Shown in pieces: positions 1 to 8,384 of a stretch of DNA of 24,315 nt (positions are counted from its first letter, which is position 1; every line of letters begins with the position of its first letter). The DNA is from DATFYM01 sp035315065 (GTDB taxonomy: Bacteria; Acidobacteriota; Terriglobia; UBA7540): assembly GCA_035315065.1 (NCBI GenBank), contig DATFYM010000150.1, positions 1 through 24,315 on the forward strand, in the 5' to 3' direction. The position numbers and the translations under genes were made by a program. The notes under the pieces were generated by a model, which was not told the DNA's origin, searched no databases, and saw nothing but the letters and a program-made list of their open reading frames with translations.

Positions 1-4
1 ACTT

Positions 5-145
5 TGTCAGCAGCAGTCAACTCGGTACTTCCGGGTATGGTTTAGAAGTTCTCTCCCAACACTCTGGGGGGGCAATGCTTGAGCTTCCCCCCGCGGGCCG
101 TCCCCGCAACGAACTTATCGGCCCCTTGCAACGGGACTTTACTCA
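5..145 (+). promoter_or_regulatory. Candidate structured RNA element, copy A
   Basis: This segment aligns by eye with 8114-8248 along its whole length, about two thirds identical with small indels. Shared blocks include CCGGGT(A/G)TGGTT at 31-42, GGGGCAA at 68-74, GAGCTTCC at 81-88, ATCGGC at 117-122 and ACTTTA at 136-141. A strong stem pairs the G run at 66-71 with the C run at 87-92 around a 15-base loop. The same loop edges (GCAA and GAGCTT) sit on a different paired stem in copy B. The plus strand is chosen because copy B lies upstream of a plus-strand receptor gene. It may be a riboswitch-like leader, a small RNA or a mobile repeat. I do not recognise it as a known class. Confidence 0.45.
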
Positions 146-439
146 GCGCACGAAATGCCCCCAAGGCACCTAAGCCACGAGCACGCGCGAAAGAGCTTTA
201 ACCGTAAAGATCATCCTGAGAGACATGTGGTGCAACACTCAAGGCGCGCCCGGTATTTGAGTGGGAGTTATCCATGTCTGCCGCTCCCTCCCCAATGCTA
301 ATATACAGAGAAATATATCAAGCGTCAATAAGCATATTCTTATTGTCGTTGCATTACGTAATCCTGGCCCGGGTCACGCATGACGACTGGCGGGGCTGCT
401 TCACGCCGATCTCCGAGTCGAAGTTCCGGAGTCGTTGTA
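146..439. other. Intergenic stretch with AT-rich hairpin, no convincing gene
   Basis: No conserved gene is visible. Bases 297-360 are markedly AT-richer than the surroundings and contain an inverted repeat at 327-344 (AATAAG, six-base loop, CTTATT). A plus-strand reading frame starts at ATG 274 behind a plausible GGGAG Shine-Dalgarno sequence and runs to 567. Its first 35 codons include a hydrophobic run, but the frame then goes antisense into the receiver gene and its product resembles nothing I know. It could be the broken start of a gene once placed behind copy A. Confidence 0.4.
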
Positions 440-904
440 TCAAATCGGCGGAGGTCCAGACCGCAACGTTTCTTCGAGAAGTACTCGCTCGGCGGTTGTC
501 GACCGGTGGTGCTCCACCGCCGCCTCCAGGGCCTTCAGAAACAAATCGGGCAGCAATGGCTTCGTGAGGAAGCGGAAGATGACTCCTTCGCTGACCACAC
601 CAGGATGGCTGGCGGCATCGGCGATGGCGCTTGCAAGGTCGGTTTTGCCCGTCAGCAGAACGCGCGTGGTGTCGGGTGCCAACTTGCGCGCCTGCGCGAG
701 GAGTTGCAGGCCCCCCATCCCGGGCATTCGCAAGTCGGAAACCAGCACCGCAAAAGGCCCCTTGTGCTTCAGAATGTCCATCGCCTCGGCACCACTCGTA
801 GCGGTGGTGATATCGAAGTGGGTGCGGAGATTGCGCCGCATCGCCTCGAGCACCCGTACCTCGTCGTCTACCAGTAGGATCCTACCCCGTTCTATCTCGC
901 TCAT
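440..904 (-). CDS. Receiver-domain response regulator, probably C-terminally truncated
   Basis: A 154-residue cytoplasmic phosphoreceiver protein. The acidic pocket is D13/D14, the likely phosphoacceptor D57 (in SDLRMPG), the switch threonine T85 (LLTGKTD) and the conserved lysine K115 (RFLTKP). The ATG at 902-904 overlaps the TGA of the upstream REC-HDOD gene as ATGA, so translation is probably coupled, and both belong to the kinase operon. A more upstream in-frame start at 955 would lie deep inside the neighbour and is rejected. After K115 a helix runs to AERVLLEETLR. From memory, that stretch in relatives is a linker that continues into further sequence and an output domain. Here five foreign-looking residues (SGPPPI) and a stop follow, so the output domain seems lost. 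A natural short receiver remains possible. Confidence 0.85.
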   Translation of the reverse strand: MSEIERGRILLVDDEVRVLEAMRRNLRTHFDITTATSGAEAMDILKHKGPFAVLVSDLRMPGMGGLQLLAQARKLAPDTTRVLLTGKTDLASAIADAASHPGVVSEGVIFRFLTKPLLPDLFLKALEAAVEHHRSTTAERVLLEETLRSGPPPI

Positions 905-2112
905 GGTCGTCCTCCGTTTTCCTCGGCCGCCACCTCGGCGGCCATCGATTCCCACTCGGCGATCTGGTGCGCAACTCCCAGGTCAGCGAGATACTGCCGG
1001 TCCAAAGACGGCGGCGCGAACCCCGTGACGGACGGCATGGGCTCCTGCGCGTGTGCCAGGGCGTCGGCAACGTGCACCGCCGCCAGGCAATCGAAAGCCT
1101 GGTGGGGCACCTGGCTCGGGTTGTGATGGTAGGCAGCGGCCTCCACGATGGGAAGCGGCAGGCCCCAGAGGCCCAGCAGGTAGGCGCCGATTTCAGCGTG
1201 GGTTACGCCGACCACTTCTTTTTCCACGTCGTACAAGGGGCGGACCTGCTCGCGGGCCAGCCCCACGATCTCGGCGAACTCCTTGGGAAGCCTTGCCATC
1301 AGGACCAGCCTTCCAACGTCGTGCAGCAACGCAGCCGCTCGGGCGGTCTCCCTAAGGGACTTTTCGGGCAGGCAACTGGCGATGCGGGCGGCAAGGTAGG
1401 CATGAGCATAAATCCCTTCAAGGCTGTACCCGCCGATCGCGGCGACGCCATCGAAGGCGCGGAAGGCCTCCACCGAAAGCACCAGATTGCGGATGATTTC
1501 CGCCCCGAGATAGCTCACCGCCGTTCGGACGTTGGAGATACGCTGCGGCCGGCCGAACAGCGCGGAATTGACAAGCTGCAGGATTCGGGCGGCGAGAGAC
1601 ATGTCCTGCTCCACGATGCTGGCGATGCGGTCCAATCCCACGTCGGGGTCCGAGAGCGCCTGCGCCATGGCGGCATAGGTGCGCGGCAGGGTGGGAAGCT
1701 CGCGCATCGCACAGACGGTTTGAAGAATCAGGTCGCTGCCCAGCAGATCCTTCAACTGGCAGGCCCGGTCCACCGTCACCCGCAACACGCTGGGGTCGCA
1801 AGGCTTCACCATGAACTGGTGGGCCACGGGAACGGCCCTCAGAGCGGATCCGAGCGAAGTGTGGCCGCTGAGCACCATTCGCACCACGCCGGGAAAGCGG
1901 TCGCGTACGTGGGTCAACAGCGCCGCGCCGTCCATCTCCGGCATGCGCATGTCGGAGACGATCACGTCAAAGGGCCGCTCCCCCAGCAGCTTCAAGGCCG
2001 CCGCGCCGCTCGGGGCGAAGGACATTTCCCAGCACTGCCGCTGCGGGCGCAGCATCCGCTGCAGGCCCTCGAGGATGTGGGGTTCGTCGTCGACAAAGAG
2101 GATGCGCCTCAT
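901..2112 (-). CDS. Response regulator with REC and HDOD domains
   Basis: A 403-residue cytoplasmic signalling protein. Residues 1-120 form a receiver domain: acidic pair D8/D9, phosphoacceptor D54 in VSDMRMPEMDG, S82 in LSGHT and K103 in MVKPCD. Residues about 137-333 form an HDOD domain, starting LPTLPRTY and including VNSALFGRP, AVSYLGAEIIRN and ALLHDVGRL. H264 and D265 retain an HD pair, although most HDOD proteins are thought to act by protein contacts instead of hydrolysis. It lies 143 bp downstream of the giant histidine kinase on the same strand and overlaps the next regulator by four bases, so it is a likely phosphorylation target of that kinase. The Shine-Dalgarno sequence is weak. 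The gap to the kinase gene is filled by a long imperfect palindrome. Confidence 0.93.
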   Translation of the reverse strand: MRRILFVDDEPHILEGLQRMLRPQRQCWEMSFAPSGAAALKLLGERPFDVIVSDMRMPEMDGAALLTHVRDRFPGVVRMVLSGHTSLGSALRAVPVAHQFMVKPCDPSVLRVTVDRACQLKDLLGSDLILQTVCAMRELPTLPRTYAAMAQALSDPDVGLDRIASIVEQDMSLAARILQLVNSALFGRPQRISNVRTAVSYLGAEIIRNLVLSVEAFRAFDGVAAIGGYSLEGIYAHAYLAARIASCLPEKSLRETARAAALLHDVGRLVLMARLPKEFAEIVGLAREQVRPLYDVEKEVVGVTHAEIGAYLLGLWGLPLPIVEAAAYHHNPSQVPHQAFDCLAAVHVADALAHAQEPMPSVTGFAPPSLDRQYLADLGVAHQIAEWESMAAEVAAEENGGRP

Positions 2113-2124
2113 ATTTTTCTCAAG

Positions 2125-2268
2125 ACGGGAGTCGGGAGGAATTGAGTCATTGAGTCATTGGGCCATTGCACGATTGAAAGAACAGTCTGATCCTTTCTTC
2201 TTCAATGGCTCAATGATTCAATGGCTCAATGACTCAATCTGCTTCTCCCTATTCCCTACTCCCTATTG
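2125..2268. repeat. Composite two-word hairpin repeat between kinase and HDOD genes
   Basis: The left side (2125-2168) reads GGGAGTCGGGAG and then tandem ATTGAGTC-type octamers. The right side (2203-2268) is the imperfect reverse complement in mirrored order: CAATGGCTCAATGACT-type words and then CTCCCTATTCCCTA heptamers. The central part also pairs (TTGAAAGAA with TTCTTCAA around 2174-2205), giving a nearly continuous hairpin with a short tip. The TAG stop of the kinase (2256-2258) lies inside the GGGAATA/GGGAGTA array. A transcript of the operon would fold here, which could attenuate or protect the downstream message. That role is inference. Confidence 0.8.
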
Positions 2269-5200
2269 CCGGGGTCCACCGGCAGCCGGATATGAAACGT
2301 CGTGCCCCGCCCCACCTCGGTATCAAAGGTCAGAGTGCCGCCATGCTTATCCACCACGATGGTCCGGGCGATCGCCAGACCCTGTCCGGTGCCCCGGCCT
2401 ACTTCCTTGGTGGTAAAGAAGGGTTGGAAGATCTTGTCCCGGATGTTCTCGGGAATGCCGGAGCCGGTGTCGCCGATCGAAATCAGGACTTCGTCGCCCT
2501 CCTGGCGGGTCCGAATCCGGATTATGCCCTTCTTCCCGTTGTCTTTTACGACGTCCTTAATGGCGTGCGCGGCGTTCACCAGCAGGTTGAGGAAGACCTG
2601 ATTGAGGTCGCCCCCGTGGCAGAGCACGGGCGGCAATTCTCCGAAATCGGTCTCCATGTCCGCCACATACTTGATCTCGTTGCGGGCCACGATGAGCGTG
2701 CTCTCCAGCGACTTGTTGAGGTCGGTGGCCATCTTCTCGCTGCGGTCGGGGTGGGCAAACTCCTTCATGGCGCGCACGATCCTCGCGACCCGCGTCACGC
2801 CATCCAGGGATTGCTCGAGGGCCTTGGGGATTTCCTGCCGGAGATAGTCCAGGTCCGCCGCCGCCTCAGCCCGGGCCACCTCATCGAGCAGGGCCGGAGG
2901 CACCGCCCCGCTGGCGGCCGCATCCCGAAGGTGGTGGTACCTTTCCAGAACCTGGGCGAGATCCCGGAAAGCGTCTTGAAGGAAATGGGTGTTATCGCCC
3001 ACGAACTGAATGGGCGTATTGAGCTCGTGGGCGATGCCGGATGCCAGCCCGCCCACCGCTTCGAGCTTCTGCGAGTGCCGCAGTTCGAGCTCGAGCTGCT
3101 TGCGCGCCGTAACATCCTGGGCGATGACCACCGCTGCCCGTCGCCCGTCGTAGCCAAAAGTGTGGATGCTCGCTTCTACATCGAGCGTGTGGCCATCCTT
3201 GGTACGGTGTTTCCATTCGCCCGTGCCCTGGTAGTGCGCACGGATCTGCCGCGCATATTCTTTCAAACTCTCCTGCTCCTCGGGCAGGCGAATCTGCGCC
3301 ACCGTCATCCGCAGGAATTCCTCGCGGCTGTATCCATAGCGCTCCACGGCCGCGTCGTTGACTTCGAGAAACTGGAGGGTGCCGAGGTCGACCACATAGG
3401 CCGGGTGCGGAATGGTGGCGAAGAGGAGGCGGGCGCGCTCTTCGCTGCGCTGAAGGGCCTCTTGAGCCCGGCCTGCTTCATCCTGAGCACGCTGCCGCTC
3501 AATCAGGGGACCGATCTGGCCACCGATGGTCACCAACATCTGCAGAACCTGCCGGTCCGGCTGCACGACCTGGCGGCTGAACAACTGCATTACGCCCACC
3601 ACCTCCGCCCCGGCTACGACGGGGAAGGTGACGGCAGCGCGCAGCCCGTATTCGACGGCGATTTTATTATCGCCTTCCGAGGGGCTTATATCCGGAATCC
3701 ACGAGGGCTGGCCGCTGATCCAGACACTTCCGGCTAGCCCGGCGCCAGGAGCAAGGGCGACGCGGCGTTGGAAGGCCTCCAAACCCGTGAGATCGAATGA
3801 CGGCGCGTGCCATCCCCCCACCCACCGCAAGAGGTTCGCCTTCTTGTCCACCTCCCAAAAGGTGCCGTGATCCCACCCCAGGGGTTCACACACAGCCTGG
3901 AGGATTCTCGGCGCCGCCTCGGCCAGTGTCCCGGATTCGGTTAGGGCGCGCGCCACCTCGTACTGGGCCGTCAGACGCGCTTCCGCCCGCTTGCGCTCAG
4001 TCACGTCTACGTGCGTGCCGACCAACTCCGTCATCTCACCGCGTTCGTTCGCGACCGGGTGACCGGTGCCGTGGATGTACTTTATCGATCCGTCCGGGAG
4101 AAGAAGTCGGAAATCCCATTCGAAGTCCGTTTGTTCGCCTACTATTTTGGCAACAACCTTGCCCACGCGGCGCCGATCTTCGGGGTGAACCCGTTCGAGG
4201 GCGGCTGCAAAAGATACTGGCTCTTTCCCGGCGTCAAAGCCGAAAATGCGATAATGTTCCGGCGACCAGTAGACGATCTCCTTGCTGGCGACGTTCCAAG
4301 CCCAACTGCCGACGTGGCTTAGTCTCTGCGACTCGGCCAGGTAGGCCTCACTGCGTTGCAACGCTTCCTCGGCGCGCTTGCCGTGGACGAACTGGGCGAT
4401 CTGGTTGGCAACGGACGCAAAGGCCAGAAGCGTGGCCTCGCTGAACGAGCGCGGTCCAAAAGCCGCGACCACTCCTACCAGCTTGTTTTCGACCAGCAGG
4501 GGATGGCCCACGAAGCTGACTAGCCCTTCTCGTTTGGCCCACGCGTGATCTCCGACCTCAGGGTCGTTCTGCACGTCGTTCGAGAGGTGGGGCGTGCGGG
4601 ACTCGGCGATGCGGCCGATTTTGAAACACCCCACCGGTACCCGCCCGTGTGGGCCGTTAAGGTGGGTGTAGATTCCGGCGCTGGCCTCCAGCACCAAGAT
4701 GGCGGCCGCTTCGTTCAAGGTCCAGATGCGCGCAAAAGCCGCGCCCGCATGACCTACCAGCGCCTCGGCGCACTCCTGAAGGCCGGTGCGCAGCGTGCCG
4801 CCGCGCGTCAGGGCCACGCCGACCTCCGCCCTCAAGTCCGCGAGCTTTGCCCCTTCGGCGAGCACCTCCTCGGTGCGCTTGCGCTCGCTAATCACGTCGA
4901 ATATCGCCACGAAGAACTCTTTCTCGGGACTGTACACCGAGATTGAGAACCACATCCCCAGCGCTTCGACGAAGACCTCAAAGTTTTCGGGGGTTCCGGT
5001 CAGGGCCACCCTGGCATAAGTCTCAAATAGCCCCGGATTGGTCTCTCGAATGCCAGGAATGACCTCGCTCACCCTCTTCCCTGTGACGTCCTTTAGGCCG
5101 GTCAAGGTACCGAACGCTTTGTTGACGGCGAGATAAATGAAGTCCCGCGCTTGGCCGTTCTCGAAAACCATCCGGCAATACGCAAGTCCTTCACACATGT

Positions 5201-7925
5201 GCTCAAATAATCCGCGATACTGCAATTCCATCTTCCGGGCCTCCGCCTCTGCCTCCTCGGCCCGTTTGCGTTCGCTGATGTCGCGAGCAATCGTCGCCGC
5301 GCCAGTCACTTCTCCAGCGGTGTTCTTGATGGGAGAGATCGCGAGGGAAACCTCGATCCGGCTGCCGTCTCTTCTGATTCGTACCGTCTCGTAATGGGAG
5401 ATTTTCTCTCCCAGTTTTATCCGGGCGAGCATTTGCGGCACTTCGTCAGCCCTGCCAGGAGGACACAGAATTCGAATGGGTTTCCCGATCACCTCCTCGG
5501 CGGGATATCCGTAAATCAGTTCTGCGCCCTTGTTCCAACTGAGGATTGTTCCGTCCAGCGCCTTGCCGATGATGGCTTCGTTCGAGGTTTCCACGATAGA
5601 GGCCAGAAAACGGGTCGCTTCCTCGGCCCGCTTGCGCTCGGTGATGTCGCGACAGACGGCGACGAGACCAATCACCTTGCCTTCGCTGTTGCGCAGCGGC
5701 ACCTTGGTGGTCGATAGCCATCGGAGGTCGCCTGTCGCGTCCGGGCTCGGTTCCTCCCGGGAAATCAGGGCCTCGCCGGACTCCATCAAGGCCTTGTCGT
5801 CGGCTACGTATCGCTCCGCGAGGGAGGGGGGCGCGAAGTCGAAATCGGTTTTCCCGATCAACTGGTCCGGCTTCTCGAGACCGAAAGCACGCGCCACTGC
5901 GTTGTTGGCGACAACAAAACGACTTTGCAGGTCCTTGACGAAAACGAAGTCCGGCGTATTGTCAATCAACGCCCGTAGGAGATTGCGCTCTCCGGCCAGC
6001 GCTTCCTCCGCCCGCTTGCGCTCGGTGATGTCAACCAGCGTCCCTTGCACAAGCGTCTCGCCTGTGTCGTCTGCCGGGGTCAGGCTCAGGTTGACAATCA
6101 ACCAGATTGGTCTGCCATCCTTGTGCCTCAACTTCACTTCAACCCCGGCGACGGTCTTCTCGGCTTGCAGCCGAGCCATCAACTCCACCCGCTTTTCAGG
6201 ATCCCAATGGATATCCCTCATGCTGAGGCCCAGCATTTCTTGGGGCGACTCGTAGCCGAGAGCGCGCGCAGCGGGACCGTTACAATCGACGATGCGACCG
6301 TTGATGGTGGCGCGGATAATCAAGGCAACGTTGGTTTCAAACAGCAACCGGAAGCGTCCCTCGGACGCTCGCAGAGCTTCTTCCGCCTGCTTGCGCTCGG
6401 TGATGTCACGCGCGAAGGCGAAGCTGTATTCGTTCCCGTCGAACTTCAGGTAGTTCGCCGTGACCTCTACCGGGAAAACCGTTCCCTGCGCGGTTCTGTG
6501 CTCGGTTTCAAAGGTCATCGAGCCGTGCGCTTTAAGCTGCTCCCAGATCGCCGGCCAGACTTCCTTCGAGACAAGCGGGTCTATATCCGGGATCGACAAG
6601 GAAAGAAGTTCCTCGCGAGAACGCCCTAAAGAGCGGCAGGCTGCCTCGTTAGCGTAGACGATCAATCCTTCTGAGTTCATCCAATAGACGGCGTCCGAGG
6701 CGTTCTCCAGCGAGAATTCCATGAGCCGAAGTCTTTCTTCGGCCCGCTTGCGCTCGCTGATATCCTGTTTGACAGCAATAAAGTTGGTGATAGCCCCGGA
6801 TGAATCCCGGACCGGGGCGATCGTCATCGTCTCCGTATACAGCGTGCCGTCCTTGCGGCGGTTGACCAACTCACCGCGCCAGGTACCCCCGGAGAGGATC
6901 GTTTTCCACAGGTCCCGATAGCACTCCGGGTCTTGTTTGCCGGACTTGAGCAGCCGCGGGTTTTGGCCGATGGCCTCGTCGCCCGTGTAACCCGTCATTC
7001 TGGTGAAGGCCGGGTTAACGTATTGGATTCGCCCCTCGGCATCGGTGATAAGGATCGCGTCCGCCGCCTGCTCCACCGCCGTCGTCAACAGGAGGCGTTC
7101 GGCTTCCGCTCGCTTCCGTTCCGTAATATCGCGCGAGACTCCAAACGTGCCAGCAATCTGTCCGTCCGGCTCCAGCAGCGGCACCTTCGTAGAGGTGACC
7201 CAGGTAACGCTTCCATCGGGCCAAGTCTCCTTCTCCTCTTTTGCTACTACGGGCTCGCGGGTCCGCATGATCTGCTGCTCGTCTTCGAAGGCCCGCGAGG
7301 CATGTTCCTCGGCGAAGAAATCGTGGTCGGTCTTGCCGACGGCTTCACTGGGATGCGCGAGGCCCAGTCGCCGGGCTTGCTCCCGACTAATGCGTACAAA
7401 ACGGCTGGAAGCGTCCTTGAAGTAGATCGCGTCGGGAAGATAGTTCATCAGGGAGTGCAGATAGTACTGCTCCTTCATGAGCTCTTCTTCCACCCGTTGG
7501 CGCGCCGTCAGAGCGCTCTGGAGTTCGAAGACCCGCCGCGAGAGAATGCCCTGCAGTTGCACTATGCGCGCGCCCACCTGGACCCTCGCCCGCAACTCGC
7601 CCAGGTCGAACGGCTTGCACAGGTAATCGTCGGCGCCAGCCTCCAGTCCGCGGACGATGTCTTCCTTGGTAGTCCGGCAGGTGAGCAGGATGACGTAAAT
7701 CGGTTGCGCGTGGGCGTTTGAGCGGACCTTGCGGAGGACTTCCAGGCCGTCCATCTTGGGCATCATCCAGTCGAGCAACACGAGCTTGGGCGCGTCGGGT
7801 TGCTGGAGGAGTTCCCAGGCCGCTTCTCCGTCTTCAACCTCTACGACTTCGTGACCCTCCTTGGAAAGTGCCGCTGCCAGGGTGAGCCGAGTCACAGGGT
7901 CGTCATCTGCTGATAGGATTCTCAT
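2256..7925 (-). CDS. Giant hybrid sensor histidine kinase (REC, 9 PAS, 2 GAF, HisKA, HATPase)
   Basis: An 1889-residue protein with no membrane segment or signal peptide, so cytoplasmic. Order: receiver (about 1-122, phosphoacceptor in LLDWMMPKMDG), seven PAS/PAC units each closed by a DITERKRAEE-like helix (near 267, 390, 510, 633, 761, 884, 1012), GAF (about 1025-1180), PAS (to about 1309), GAF (about 1320-1475), PAS (about 1495-1615). A dimerisation/phosphoacceptor region follows, with the H-box SGIAHELNTP near 1636. The ATPase domain has N-box NLLVNAAHAI near 1786, G1 DTGSGIPE near 1821 and G2 GRGTGQGLAI near 1843, so it looks catalytically intact. ATG 7923-7925 has AGGA about ten bases upstream. 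It heads the operon with the two regulators. The last residues GNRE and the stop are encoded by the flanking repeat. Ligands cannot be told from sequence. Confidence 0.95.
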   Translation of the reverse strand: MRILSADDDPVTRLTLAAALSKEGHEVVEVEDGEAAWELLQQPDAPKLVLLDWMMPKMDGLEVLRKVRSNAHAQPIYVILLTCRTTKEDIVRGLEAGADDYLCKPFDLGELRARVQVGARIVQLQGILSRRVFELQSALTARQRVEEELMKEQYYLHSLMNYLPDAIYFKDASSRFVRISREQARRLGLAHPSEAVGKTDHDFFAEEHASRAFEDEQQIMRTREPVVAKEEKETWPDGSVTWVTSTKVPLLEPDGQIAGTFGVSRDITERKRAEAERLLLTTAVEQAADAILITDAEGRIQYVNPAFTRMTGYTGDEAIGQNPRLLKSGKQDPECYRDLWKTILSGGTWRGELVNRRKDGTLYTETMTIAPVRDSSGAITNFIAVKQDISERKRAEERLRLMEFSLENASDAVYWMNSEGLIVYANEAACRSLGRSREELLSLSIPDIDPLVSKEVWPAIWEQLKAHGSMTFETEHRTAQGTVFPVEVTANYLKFDGNEYSFAFARDITERKQAEEALRASEGRFRLLFETNVALIIRATINGRIVDCNGPAARALGYESPQEMLGLSMRDIHWDPEKRVELMARLQAEKTVAGVEVKLRHKDGRPIWLIVNLSLTPADDTGETLVQGTLVDITERKRAEEALAGERNLLRALIDNTPDFVFVKDLQSRFVVANNAVARAFGLEKPDQLIGKTDFDFAPPSLAERYVADDKALMESGEALISREEPSPDATGDLRWLSTTKVPLRNSEGKVIGLVAVCRDITERKRAEEATRFLASIVETSNEAIIGKALDGTILSWNKGAELIYGYPAEEVIGKPIRILCPPGRADEVPQMLARIKLGEKISHYETVRIRRDGSRIEVSLAISPIKNTAGEVTGAATIARDISERKRAEEAEAEARKMELQYRGLFEHMCEGLAYCRMVFENGQARDFIYLAVNKAFGTLTGLKDVTGKRVSEVIPGIRETNPGLFETYARVALTGTPENFEVFVEALGMWFSISVYSPEKEFFVAIFDVISERKRTEEVLAEGAKLADLRAEVGVALTRGGTLRTGLQECAEALVGHAGAAFARIWTLNEAAAILVLEASAGIYTHLNGPHGRVPVGCFKIGRIAESRTPHLSNDVQNDPEVGDHAWAKREGLVSFVGHPLLVENKLVGVVAAFGPRSFSEATLLAFASVANQIAQFVHGKRAEEALQRSEAYLAESQRLSHVGSWAWNVASKEIVYWSPEHYRIFGFDAGKEPVSFAAALERVHPEDRRRVGKVVAKIVGEQTDFEWDFRLLLPDGSIKYIHGTGHPVANERGEMTELVGTHVDVTERKRAEARLTAQYEVARALTESGTLAEAAPRILQAVCEPLGWDHGTFWEVDKKANLLRWVGGWHAPSFDLTGLEAFQRRVALAPGAGLAGSVWISGQPSWIPDISPSEGDNKIAVEYGLRAAVTFPVVAGAEVVGVMQLFSRQVVQPDRQVLQMLVTIGGQIGPLIERQRAQDEAGRAQEALQRSEERARLLFATIPHPAYVVDLGTLQFLEVNDAAVERYGYSREEFLRMTVAQIRLPEEQESLKEYARQIRAHYQGTGEWKHRTKDGHTLDVEASIHTFGYDGRRAAVVIAQDVTARKQLELELRHSQKLEAVGGLASGIAHELNTPIQFVGDNTHFLQDAFRDLAQVLERYHHLRDAAASGAVPPALLDEVARAEAAADLDYLRQEIPKALEQSLDGVTRVARIVRAMKEFAHPDRSEKMATDLNKSLESTLIVARNEIKYVADMETDFGELPPVLCHGGDLNQVFLNLLVNAAHAIKDVVKDNGKKGIIRIRTRQEGDEVLISIGDTGSGIPENIRDKIFQPFFTTKEVGRGTGQGLAIARTIVVDKHGGTLTFDTEVGRGTTFHIRLPVDPGNRE

Positions 7926-8113
7926 GGCTTATCGTTCCTGGGAGCTGCGAGACGGATGGGAGTCTCGCCATAAAATCGGCATCCGAGCCCCTTCCGGACG
8001 CCAGGGCCGCGAAGCAACATGGCGCATCGGAACAGAAATGAAGGCGAATATCGTGGGAGTCGAGTCATCGCCCGAATGCTACCGAGGCTTTCGAAACGTT
8101 GGGAACGGACTTC

Positions 8114-8248
8114 GTTAGCAGCGCTCACTCAGCACTCCGGGTGTGGTTCAGGAAAGCCTGTCCCACACGGTGGCGGGGCAAATCCCAGAGCTTCCTGCGA
8201 ACCACTCCAACAGACTCCATCGGCTTTGTGGAACGGAACTTTAGTCTA
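8114..8248 (+). promoter_or_regulatory. Candidate structured RNA leader, copy B, upstream of TonB receptor
   Basis: Homologous to 5-145. It contains a clean hairpin: GTGTGG (8141-8146) pairs with CCACAC (8163-8168), and inside it CAGG pairs with CCTG around AAAG. A second stem pairs GCGGG with CCTGC (about 8173-8177 with 8193-8197) around a loop that begins GCAAAT and ends GAGCTT. In copy A the loop edges are kept while the stem has changed to G/C runs, which is compensatory change. AGACT (8212-8216) can also pair with AGTCT (8243-8247). The element ends 136 bp before the receptor ATG and therefore fits a 5' leader of that gene. It could instead be a small RNA, or act upstream of the divergent kinase operon. 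The remainder of 7926-8384 shows no gene. Confidence 0.5.
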
Positions 8249-8384
8249 CCGATGGTAAAACGGTACGGTCCCCCAAAGTCGGTATAGTTTACCCGCCGAG
8301 ATCGCCTCCCCCGTTTCCCTCTCAAGTTTCTGGCAGTTCTGACGATATAACCTGAGGCGACGAAAAAGAAGGGAGTTAGTTAGT

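Noticed and set aside
967..3737. Plus-strand frames of about 390 and 500 codons opposite the regulators and the kinase
   Set aside because: They are antisense to genes with intact REC, HDOD and ATPase motifs and show no conserved domain.
7922..8128. Small minus-strand ORF upstream of the kinase and plus-strand ORFs at 7861-8287
   Set aside because: They have no ribosome-binding site and no domain, and they overlap the candidate RNA element or the kinase start.
8114..8248. Known riboswitch class (c-di-GMP-I, cobalamin, glycine)
   Set aside because: Short words such as GGCAAATCC recall c-di-GMP-I aptamers, but the order of conserved blocks and the stems do not match any of these consensus structures.
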